This document shows, piece by piece, positions 8,235 through 16,440 of a stretch of DNA of 16,927 nt. This DNA is from Asterionellopsis glacialis. Its lineage: Eukaryota; Bacillariophyta; Plagiogrammaphyceae; Rhaphoneidales; Asterionellopsidaceae. The position numbers and the translations under genes were made by a program. The notes under the pieces were generated by a model. The model made no database searches, was not told the DNA's origin, and saw nothing but the letters and a program-made list of their open reading frames with translations. The stretch lies in the NCBI GenBank assembly GCA_014885115.2, contig WKLE02000051.1, forward strand, positions 1,094 to 18,020, in the 5' to 3' direction. Every line of letters begins with the position of its first letter. Position 1 is the first letter of the stretch.

Positions 8235-9010
8235 AGTAATTTTTAGTTTTCAACAAGATTAATTTCAGAGTCTCATAGAAGCCGTTACATTTTCCAAAGG
8301 ATCATTTATAATTTTTATTTTAATCTAAGTAACTTTGTTTGGATACACATTCACATTCAAACCTGGAACTGGTCTTCTTGCTGGCAATATTCATGATCTA
8401 GAGAAGAAGAGCTTTCAAAGTAACAGTATATAGATGTCTGGGGTGAAAACAGACTCCTAAAATTGATGCATCAACTATTATCAGACAGATGGTAGGGTGT
8501 GTGTGAACTCATGGTTTGACGTCACTTTCTTCCTTTCCAAACCCCCTTGTGTTCCCCCCCAACTGGATCACAGAGAAGACAAATAAAATTTCCTTTTTTT
8601 GATGCACTCACCCCCCCAATCTCTCCAATTTCTGCCCACCCATTCAATCCAATTCCACATATTAATTTTATTTTTAATTTTCATCCCACATGTTATTTTT
8701 TTATTTTATATGTTGACATAGATAATTTTATTTTGGTTCAAATTTTTTCAAATTTTTGGACTGCAGCATTGGTTTTGTTTCATGGTGTTGCTACAATCCA
8801 TATGGGGAATTCAGGAGTAGTGGGTAATTTTACCAAAGAATCCATTCTCTTGCAAAACTACTTCTCAAAAAAGTTCATTTTGGAGTAAATGAGTAAGTCT
8901 AAATTGTTGTTGTTCCCTCAGTATATGATGCATTTTCAAGCCGTCTTCTGGAGATCATGTGTTCTTAGGCAGTGGTGGAAGTATTGTCTGTGGAAATAAA
9001 TCACGAGATC
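8235..9010. other. Gene-free, low-complexity region right of the candidate element
   Basis: No gene is supported. It contains a perfect 12-bp palindrome TTGATGCATCAA (8463-8474), a full CRE-like TGACGTCA (8517-8524), C-rich runs (8551-8558 and 8610-8617), and T-rich sequence around 8640-8760. An open frame over 8547-8888 has low-complexity composition and no recognisable content, so it is not called. Confidence 0.4.
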
Positions 9011-9168
9011 TTGTTTTGTTTTGTTTTGTTTTGTTTTGTTTTGTTTTGTTTTGTTTTGTTTTGTTTTGTTTTGTTTTGTTTTGTTTTGTTTCATTTTGTT
9101 TCATTTTGTTTCATTTCATTTCGTTTCATTTCGTTTCATTTCGTTTCATTTCGTTTCATTTCATTATG
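9011..9168. repeat. Compound pentanucleotide microsatellite: TTTTG grading into TTTCA/TTTCG
   Basis: About 16 uninterrupted TTTTG units (9011-9091) are followed by alternating TTTTG and TTTCA. Then comes a 10-base higher-order unit, TTTCATTTCG, repeated about four times up to 9168. The long Phe/Cys/Leu/Val and Phe/His/Ser open frames here are translations of the repeat, not genes. Confidence 0.97.
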
Positions 9169-9689
9169 GTTTGTTTCTTTTTGTTACATTTTGCCATTTC
9201 TTGAAGTTTCATGAGACAGCAAGTTGATTATTGTGTTCTACTGTGTGTCTTATTGGCTGGTGGTGCACGGACTTGGATTGTAACTTGTAGTGGTTGTGTT
9301 GGTTGTATGAATACAATTTATCAAGATTTGATGGATGTTCCTTGCTTGTCAAATCCAAAAAATTCTAACAATTTTGTTGTATGTTATTATTTTTAACTTA
9401 TTAATTTTTTTCAAAAATTCAGATCTGTCTAAGGTAAATTGATTGTTTCCCTCAAGACGTGTTGGTTGATAAGTAGGTTGAACAGTACCTTCTTGTTTAG
9501 TTGCTGATTGTGAGGTTGTTAGTTAGGTCTTATCTTAACTGCAAATTGTGTAGGTCTCTCTTCCCTGGCCTTCCTCTTTAATGGGTTGATAACTAGATTG
9601 AAGAGTACCTCCTCAAATATTGCTGTATTGATAATTATTTACTGCACTCCAACCCCCTGTCAACCTCTCATTACGGGTAAAAAGATCAA
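9169..9689. other. Gene-free region with a diverged direct repeat
   Basis: Segments 9464-9506 and 9584-9625 are diverged direct copies, 120 bases apart. Both begin GGTTGATAA and end near TTGCTG, and roughly three quarters of positions match. On the minus strand the two copies read as related short peptides (VLFNLVIN and VLFNLLIN), so this may be a further coding relic. No gene is called. Confidence 0.4.
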
Positions 9690-10094
9690 GTGCCATTCCA
9701 AAAGTGGTGCCAGCCCTTCAATTCCATGAGAACACCATATTATTCTGATGTTCACATGCTCCATATGGATTGTCTGCATGATGAGGCATCAGTAGTAAGT
9801 TTTTCTGATTCAGTAAGTGGAACTTGCTTTGTCCTACCAGGAATTAAAAGAAACAAAGCCCCAGGTAGCATTGTTTTTTTAAATGCTTTTGGATGTAAAG
9901 ACTTCATTTATTTTCCAACCAGAGAGTTCTAGTATAGATCTAGTTTGAAGAAATTTGGTCCAGATGATTCAGAAGACAGCTCAGTAGAAGAACAATGGGC
10001 CCATCCTTTGGAGGAGAGTGATGAGTGCTATAGCATGGTGCAAAACCCTGATGAAGGCAATGACACTGACATGGCGGAATCAGATGAAGAGTAG
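9690..10094 (+). pseudogene. Coding relic with an acidic C-terminus, function unknown
   Basis: One frame is kept from about 9690 to a TAG at 10092, broken only by a TAG at 9930. The upstream start is not visible: the frame opens without a good ATG, so it is truncated or shifted at its 5' end. The first part contains Cys/His/Asp-rich sequence (MLHMDCLHDEAS) and a GIKRNKAPGS block. The end is strongly acidic (DDSEDSSVEE, then MAESDEE). An acidic tail followed directly by a stop looks like a genuine protein C-terminus. I recognise no family. It lies in the AT-rich interval with other decayed genes, and its relation to the flanking elements is unknown. Confidence 0.4.
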
Positions 10095-10113
10095 TTTGTG
10101 TTGGGTCAATAAT

Positions 10114-10234
10114 GGAGACCTCTAATCCATGGGTTGTTATTTGATGCAAAGGAGACCTCAAATCCAAAGTTGGGTCATTGTTGGAGACCTCTAATCCATG
10201 GGTCATTATTATATTAAAAGGAGACCTCAAATCC
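10114..10234. repeat. Four GGAGACCTC-(A/T)AATCC motifs in a degenerate tandem array
   Basis: The motif GGAGACCTCWAATCC starts at 10114, 10151, 10193 and 10220. Copies 1 and 3 share TCTAATCCATGGGT and copies 2 and 4 share TCAAATCC, so the array is a two-part unit repeated twice. It begins 20 bases after the stop of the acidic coding relic. Confidence 0.85.
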
Positions 10235-10381
10235 TATTATGATGTATTAATCAACTTACATTTATGTTGTTGGTTGTGTAGGATAGGCTAACTACAGATA
10301 TTATCCCTTTTGGACAACATACCAAGCAGGTAAACCCTAACAGGTACAACACATTGTAATGTAACTTGTGTTTTCCTGCTA

Positions 10382-10400
10382 AATGATCTTGAAGATCATT
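10382..10400. repeat. Perfect 19-bp palindrome
   Basis: AATGATCTT and AAGATCATT flank a single central G. It lies beyond the 3' end of the minus-strand relic that stops at 10513, and beyond the plus-strand relic that stops at 10094. Confidence 0.85.
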
Positions 10401-10512
10401 CATGGGCTAATGGTTGTTATTTTTTTTATTTTTTTATAATAGTGTTATTTTATTTCAAATAAAATAAATGTGAAAAGGTTATGATTGCACTCCTTTTTGT
10501 TGTATTCTTCCA

Positions 10513-12790
10513 TTAACAATTTGCAATACAGTAAGATATTGTTTCACCCTTGGTTGAAAATCTATACTGTCCCTCAATGACAGTATTGTACCATCTAAGT
10601 TTGGTTTGACCAATAATTTGAATTCTCACATCTCTCCAGTATTCACAAACTGCATTTTCTATGAATGACTTTGTATATTTTTTATTGAAAGATTGGTATA
10701 GATAATCCATCAATTTTGAGCCCTTTCTTACAAAATATTCTATAGTGCTATTTGCATCACAAAAAATACCATCAACGCAAAATTGATGTGGAATTATTCC
10801 TGTAAGTGATGATATTGCAACAATATGATGTGATAAAAGGTTGCCAGCATCATACAAACCGCCATTCAAAAATTTATTTGACATTTTTCCACCAGACTTT
10901 GTATTGTAATATCTTTCTGGAAATGAGCAATTGTCAGAATGTGTACCAAGTTATGTATTGACTTGATTACCACTGTTGCACAAAAGGGTTGCCTACACTT
11001 GCTTGAAAACATCTATAAGGACCACCCAATATTGTACCATAATGGTTTATGCTTTCTTTTAAATAAGCAATCATCATTGGAACAATTCCATACTGAGCAA
11101 TTCGTGAGGATAGTAAAAATTGAATTTCTAGCCATGCAACCAGACTTGGAGTCCAGATAATTGTATAAAACATGTTGACAATATCATACAGTGTCCTTGG
11201 TGTTTTCTAAAGCCATGCAAGAATGGTGGAAGCTTATAATGAATAAAAGCCCTGATATTTGTCCAAAAAGGGAGCATCCGCCTTGTAACATCTACCATCA
11301 GTCAGCATTCCCAAATGATTGGATCCATCAAAAATGTATATTGTACTGTCTGGATGCAATCGTGTTCCTGAGCACTTATCAATGAAAATGCTTAGTTCCT
11401 TTTTTACATCCTCAAATGCTCCAAGTTGATGAATGCCATCTCTCAAAAATTTACCAGAATATCCTCCAATATGCACCCGCCTATAATTTCCATTGTCTGT
11501 ATTGACACCTACAGAGTTGTTGTTGTTAAATGTTTCTACTTCTCTTCAAAGTTGATCAATTCGAAGTTGTGTTCTCAGTCACCATTGGTCAGTGGTCAAT
11601 GCAGATATATTCGAAAGCCTTAAAAGATTGCAACAGTCATCTTTCCTTAATTTATGTGAGGAGGAATTGTCTTTATGTACCTTCTCTTTGTTTATCATGT
11701 TGTGAAGAATTGTTCCAATCAAACAAAATGATACATTGTAATTTTGTGGACTATCTTAGTCATTGCCAAGATCAATGTGAGCACTCAAATGGACGGTTGG
11801 TGAACCACCAGTTAATCCTATGAATAAATTTGGTATAATATTTTCTGTCTCTGATGAAAAATTATAGTTGCCAAATTCTGTCTTAATAAGGAGATTGCAA
11901 AGAATTTAATGACATTCTTGTCAGAGAACAGATCCTTCTCAAATTCATATGATGACTTAGAAACAAGAATATTGACAATTTTTGTAAGCCTTGGACCCAT
12001 AGACGCAATATCCTGGGATAAATTAGTATGGAAATTCCAACCAAGAACATTATTGTGTTTTGTCATAATCTTTGGAAGATAGACATTTTCATTGATTGAA
12101 TTGTCTGTAATATTCTGCAGTGAAAAAATCAGATTGAGATGCTTCTATCTGTGGTTGTGGTCCAAAATTGTGGATGATGATTCTAGGAATGTGGCAATGT
12201 TATCTATATCTGATGCCTTTATGTTTTATTTCGCTTAATGGAAATTTATTCATGATAAAAATGGGTGCGTGGTTGATGTAGTCTTTGTTAAGTAGGTACA
12301 GAAGTATTTTTCTTTGTTCAAAGGATAAGTCAACCAAATAGCAATTGGATATAAAATGGTCGAGTTCCGATGGATGAATTGTATAATGCAGATGCCAATT
12401 GAGGCTTTATAGGAGATGTACTTCATCAATACAACCAAAAATGAGGTGTACACGACAACGAAGTTTGATCCAATGCTTGTTTAGTCCACCCAAAGCACCA
12501 ACCAAATAACAATAGTGTGTCTCTTCTTTTACAGCAGCATCCATATCTTCAATTACAAGAATTGGACAGTTTTTTTGCCCATATCATTTTGCTCTTGGTT
12601 TTGATGTTTCTGCACAAAGAAATAACATTGTCATAAGCCACAGATATTGTGGCATTGTAGTTGTCTGCTTTCACATTGACAAATTCTTTATGTTGTTGTT
12701 CTTGGGTGTTGATAGAAATGAACTCCCTCCAAAATTTGCTGCTGGAGGGAGTTTGTTCTTTGCTGATAACTTAAATCTGGTACTAGTTTG
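10513..12790 (-). pseudogene. Long decayed minus-strand gene; possible Walker-B-like motif, function unknown
   Basis: A coding track of about 2.3 kb can be followed through all three minus frames. In order it has a KFWREFISIN start region (about 12750), a CPILVIEDMD segment (about 12560), LIFGCIDEVH (about 12440), and an NWHLHYTIHPSELDHF helix-rich block (about 12395). Next are GPRLTKIVNILVS (about 11980), an IGLTGGSPTVHLSAH block (about 11800), a NYRRVHIGGYSGKFL block (about 11480) and a final intact frame of 123 codons (10884-10513). VIEDMD could be a Walker B motif and LIFGC a sensor-1 strand of an AAA-type ATPase, but no P-loop is visible, so this is weak. Lesions include frameshifts near 12570, 12420, 11880 and 10890, and TAA, TAG and TGA stops. 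It is divergent from the plus-strand relic at 12916. The pieces may not all be one gene. Confidence 0.45.
12721..12753. repeat. 10-bp-arm inverted repeat near the start of the decayed minus gene
   Basis: AACTCCCTCC (12721-12730) and GGAGGGAGTT (12744-12753) are perfect reverse complements around a 13-base loop. They fall within the putative N-terminal coding part of the minus-strand relic. Confidence 0.8.
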
Positions 12791-12915
12791 TACGTATGAA
12801 AATTCCCTGTTATTTTTGCATGTAGCAACTTACAGTACCAGGTAGGTACTAAGTTGAAGTTTCTTCTGATCATGGATTTCTACGTAGGAATAGTACCAGA
12901 GATTAAGGGGGGTTT

Positions 12916-14085
12916 ATGTATTACTCTATTTTGTATCATATCAAGCAAACTAATAGCACTGTTACTGTTGATGATTACAGAAAATATATACAATATGCGA
13001 TCGAGAGTAAAATAGGGCAAAGTTGAGGGTACAGAAATATAAGTGGTTATTGAAAAGCAGGGAGGAGGAGGATGCACTGGGTAAATTAGGAGAAACTATG
13101 TTGGCAAAAGTGAAGAGTACTGTTGGTATGTATGCTATGATGGGTAAGTGGGTATTCTTTCCTACAATGGCTATTTGTAAGGCACATGGGAAATCAATGA
13201 GTGCAGCACAGGTGTTCCATACCCCTGTGCTTTTGCAAAAGATGTTTTGGACAAATTCATGAAAGAGGAATGACCAGGTAGTGAAAATTGGAAGCAAAAG
13301 GATGTTTGGGATGGTAGTTTGAGTTTATGTGAGGTAGGAAAGGAGGCAGTGGAATTTCTACAACACTCCCATAATCAGACTGGCTAGAGAATTAAGGTGA
13401 CATTATTGCAATTCTTACAGTTACCATATAAAGGTATGACAGAGAAACAGAAATTGGAAGCAATGTATACAATGAGTCAAAAGGGGCTGCAAGGTGATGT
13501 AGATGCTTTGAGGAAATGTTTACTGTACTTAACATCATTTTGTACAGAAAAGGGAGGTCATAGCGCCTACAATTATTTGGCATGTAGCAACCTATGGCAA
13601 AGAAGCAAGAAATTTCATTGGAATATAGAGCTAAATGAACTTAATGGAACAACCTTAGCCCAAAAGATGACCTCTAAAAAATTTAAGTACATCCAAACCG
13701 TCATTTATAGCAACATTATTGAGGATGAGGATGGAGAATTGGTATTTAAACCAGTTATTAATAAGTTGAGATTTACCAATAATGATACAAAAAGAAATGG
13801 AGGTTGGTCAGTAGAGGGATTGCAGTATTATACTGATATGGTGAATGAAGATATTAGGTGGAAAAAGGAGTACAATAAAAATACAAGAACATGAAGGAAA
13901 GGCCAGATTACTTTAATTATGAATTAGAGGTAAAACCACACAAGAAACAAGGAAGAAAAGAAAAAACAGGAGAAAATCAAGTTGGTGCTAAACCAGTTGT
14001 TTGTGACCTTACATTTGATGATGATGATGATATGATCTCATTTGAGGCAGCAAATAGTATGATGTCAGGAAAAAAGAAAGTGTAG
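12916..14085 (+). pseudogene. Decayed plus-strand gene, lineage-specific protein of unknown function
   Basis: The track opens at an ATG at 12916 (MYYSILYHIKQTN). It shifts near 13020 to a frame with KYKWLLKSREEEDALGKLGE and a MGKWVFFPTMAICKAHGKS block. It shifts again near 13236 and then stays in one frame from about 13238 to 13894, with stops only at 13271 (TGA) and 13387 (TAG). Near the end a GGWSVEGLQYYTDM block is followed by a basic stretch. A last shift leads into KPHKKQGRKEKTG and an acidic DDDDDMISF tail ending at 14085. The GGW-x-x-EG-x-x-YY block recalls C-terminal parts of uncharacterised proteins that are abundant in diatom genomes, but that is from memory. I recognise no enzymatic motif. 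It pairs divergently with the minus-strand relic, as in the element at 4654-8232. Confidence 0.5.
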
Positions 14086-14530
14086 AAGAGAACATGTAAA
14101 AAATAGTACTAGTAAAAATCAGTGAATTTTATAAATAACTTGAGAAAAAAATTGTACAAATAAACAATAGTAATTTGTGTTTTGAAATACAACCTCATAA
14201 TAAGACTTTGTGTTTCCAATTGCACATTCCAATGCACAACTTTTTGAGATGTACATATATTAATATACAAAATTTGTGTGATGTAATACACAATAAGTAG
14301 TATATTAAAATACATACTATTTGTGTATTAATATACAAGGTTCACTTTATGTTACATAAAAAGAATGGGGTAACCCTTTTTTTAACCATTTCCTATAAGA
14401 AGGGCTCTGCTTCACGTTATTGTCTATTTCATAAGTTTTGTCATTTCAGAAATCATTTCTCTGGATTTAGACTTGTATTTAAAGTAGTACTCTCTTTTAT
14501 ACAATAATTTAGACTTTTATCTACTCAATT
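14086..14530. other. AT-rich region with short inverted and direct repeats
   Basis: ACTTGAGAAAAAAATTGTAC (14139-14158) lies 53 bases after the plus-strand relic's stop. It resembles the motifs at 4696-4674 (minus) and 8178-8204. Between 14255 and 14340, ATTAATATACAA occurs twice, with small inverted repeats (TTGTGT/ACACAA and TAGTAT/ATACTA) between the copies. No gene is seen. Confidence 0.5.
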
Positions 14531-15240
14531 TTATTTCAAAACTTTCTCGATTTTAGGCTCCAAGTGCATCCATTTAATGGGATCCAGTGAATTGTAAAAT
14601 CGATTCCTCCTTTTTTGAGTGACATTTACCTCCTGATGAATGCCCCAAATTACAGGAAACAAGGTCCATTCATTTGTTTCCAAACCACTAACAAACTCTT
14701 GTGAATGCCCCAACTTATTGGTAAAGAGGTCAGTTTGTCACTTTTGAAAGTGACAAACTGAGCTTTTTATTGTAATTCTGGACACAAGAACTTTGCTCCC
14801 CTCTGTTAAAACAGGAGGAGAATGGTTTACTCTGATAATCTACACTAGAGGATTGTCAGCCTGATACATATATACAACATTGAGGTTGACTTTCTTAGCA
14901 ACCTTTTTGGTCCTACTTGCCATAGCATCCATTGTTGAAAAATGCACATAGTGTACGGGCATCACATTGGCCAGCAAATGTTTAAAAAAATGTAGAAAAT
15001 TATGTAAATGCTCATCCTACCTTTTACATTAAAGAGCTGCAACATCATTTCCAATCAACCTTTCCTGATTTAAAAATATATCAGAATCTACCATATACTG
15101 TGCTTTGAATTTTGACCTCCCATTATCCTGTAAAAAATTAGCAAAAGCTGCCTAGATCTATTGTACAAAAACGCCTAAAAAAACCTTCTACAACAGTCTT
15201 CCCTTCACTTGCCCAAGCATCTACGCCCCTCTTTGTTATC
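14531..15240 (-). pseudogene. Decayed minus-strand coding relic, function unknown
   Basis: Coding-like segments in different frames follow one another in order. They are AWASEGKTVVEGFF (about 15210), an LQDNGRSKFKAQYMVDSD block (about 15130-15075) ending at a stop at about 15030, an HLHNFLHFFKHLLANVM block (about 15010-14960), KKVAKKVNLNVVYMYQADNP (about 14910), and a last open frame of 60 codons (14713-14531). That last frame has SGLETNEWTLFPVIWGIHQE and a basic QKRRNR stretch. No start codon is clear and I recognise no family. The perfect hairpin at 14730-14761 interrupts the track, so the last 60-codon piece could belong to something else. It ends about 75 bases before the intact methyltransferase gene's 3' end. 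Confidence 0.4.
14730..14761. repeat. Perfect hairpin with 15-bp arms and a 2-base centre
   Basis: CAGTTTGTCACTTT (14731-14744) and AAAGTGACAAACTG (14747-14760) surround TG, and a T/A pair extends the arms by one base. There are no mismatches, which is notable in surrounding sequence that is heavily decayed. It could be a very recent insertion or repair product, or a conserved structural site. Confidence 0.95.
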
Positions 15241-15315
15241 AACCCCCATCTTTATTACTTGAAGGGATGTTTATACTCTCACACACAAAATGAGCGACCA
15301 ATCCAAAGGACAACA

Positions 15316-16440
15316 TTATGTTTTGCCTACTCTAATTGCAAGATAATCTTCCCCCTCATCGTGAAATGTATATCCCCTTTCTGTCAACATGTTGCTAACG
15401 ACTTCTATCCGGGATGATACATTCAGAGGGTTTTTACCATCTTGGTCCCTCATGACCTTGTGTTCAAAATGAATCATTGGAGGCAATGATTGATCAGGAG
15501 TCTCCCTCAAAAACCCTTCAAGAAGAATATATTCATACCCCTCAATGTCAATTTGAAGCATTGCAATATGTTCTGGAGACACATGTTTCTTCTGTAGCAG
15601 GGTGCTGAGTGAAGAACAGGGCAACGGGTCCTGAAGGACGCAAAGATCAAAATCCTTGTTGAAAAATTGATAGCTGTGTTTGCAGTCTAAAGTACCAAGT
15701 TGCAACCTCATCCAATCTGGTAGCTCCCGACACCGTTGCGGTGCATCCTCTGCTGTATTCACTCGGCAGAATGGGCATTCTGTCTTGCTACCATCGTAGG
15801 AGACAGCAGCATGGATGGGGATAGCGCAACCCAAACCCTTAGTCTTTGCAATATCTGTGTAGGTTTTGATCATACCCTCAAAGTTTCCGGGGACGGGCTC
15901 AATCAATACTGGCAACCAATTGACCAAGGATGAGAAATCTTCCCTTCCAAAGATGAACTTAGTCCTCTCCTGAATGAACATTTCATACATGGGATCATTG
16001 GACTTGCCATCCATGGCGCCCACTTGTACTGTGAGTAATGTTTCGTTCCGTTGGATGGCAAGGTGTAGCAGGTGCTGCCCAATTGAGGCAAATTGGCATG
16101 CTGGTTTTTGAGGACAATTGAATTGATACCAATACTTGACCACCTCGTAGATAACCTGCAATGGCATCAACTGTGTGGGAGGATTTTCACTATTTTGTGA
16201 ATTAATGTTCAATGAAGCAGGACATATTTTCTCAATTGGTAATGATGCCTGTTGGGTTGTAGGTCTGGCTGGAGGGTAACTAGTCACTGTTGCAGGAGGT
16301 GCAGGGGCTGATGATCGATGCCATTGCCACACGTGCAATAATGGAATGAGGAAGTACACAGAGATGGCCACGGCTTTTATGATGGTGGAGGTGGTGGTGC
16401 TGCCTATTTGCTTCGTCTTCTCTTTGGAATGAGGTGTCAT
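15316..16440 (-). CDS. FkbM-family methyltransferase, single-pass membrane-anchored
   Basis: This intact single-exon gene encodes 374 residues from the ATG at 16440. An in-frame ATG at 16626 would add 62 residues, several coded by a TACAG microsatellite, so the inner start is preferred. A short basic N-terminus and one hydrophobic segment (about 21-40) suggest a type II Golgi/ER signal anchor, followed by a Pro/Ala/Thr-rich stem. The catalytic domain begins around 135. VQVGAMDG (138-145) is the SAM-binding motif I, EPVPGNF (181-187) the next acidic strand, and LQIDIEGYE (295-303) the D-x-E-G-x-E motif typical of FkbM/Methyltransf_21 enzymes. Six or more Cys between 205 and 275 could form disulfides in the lumen. 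Family members O-methylate sugars and other small or glycan substrates; the substrate here is unknown. It is the first intact gene to the right of the decayed AT-rich block. Confidence 0.85.
   Translation of the reverse strand: MTPHSKEKTKQIGSTTTSTIIKAVAISVYFLIPLLHVWQWHRSSAPAPPATVTSYPPARPTTQQASLPIEKICPASLNINSQNSENPPTQLMPLQVIYEVVKYWYQFNCPQKPACQFASIGQHLLHLAIQRNETLLTVQVGAMDGKSNDPMYEMFIQERTKFIFGREDFSSLVNWLPVLIEPVPGNFEGMIKTYTDIAKTKGLGCAIPIHAAVSYDGSKTECPFCRVNTAEDAPQRCRELPDWMRLQLGTLDCKHSYQFFNKDFDLCVLQDPLPCSSLSTLLQKKHVSPEHIAMLQIDIEGYEYILLEGFLRETPDQSLPPMIHFEHKVMRDQDGKNPLNVSSRIEVVSNMLTERGYTFHDEGEDYLAIRVGKT

Larger units (their letters stand above)
10095..10512. other. Intergenic stretch between two convergent coding relics
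   Basis: Besides the GGAGACCTC array it holds a perfect 19-bp palindrome, AATGATCTT-G-AAGATCATT (10382-10400), and a run of T-rich then AAATAAAATAAA-type sequence (about 10420-10470) that could hold poly(A) signals. No gene is seen. Confidence 0.5.

Noticed and set aside
8959..9227. Three long Phe-rich open frames (FCFVLFCF and FHFISFHF types)
   Set aside because: They are translations of the TTTTG/TTTCA microsatellite. A pentanucleotide repeat stays open in all frames if it has no stop.
9011..10234. CRISPR-like array
   Set aside because: The repeats are a microsatellite and a short degenerate motif array, without equal repeats and unique spacers, in a eukaryotic setting.
12721..12753. Stowaway-type MITE terminus, suggested by CTCCCTCC
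   Set aside because: The two 10-base arms are only 13 bases apart, so they form a small hairpin rather than two ends of a MITE, and no TA duplication was seen.
4654..15240. A single large endogenous virus (Polinton-like or virophage-like)
   Set aside because: The multi-gene AT-rich block suggested this, but I could identify no capsid, protein-primed polymerase, protease or complete packaging ATPase. The transposase-like gene and the paired divergent layout fit transposons better.
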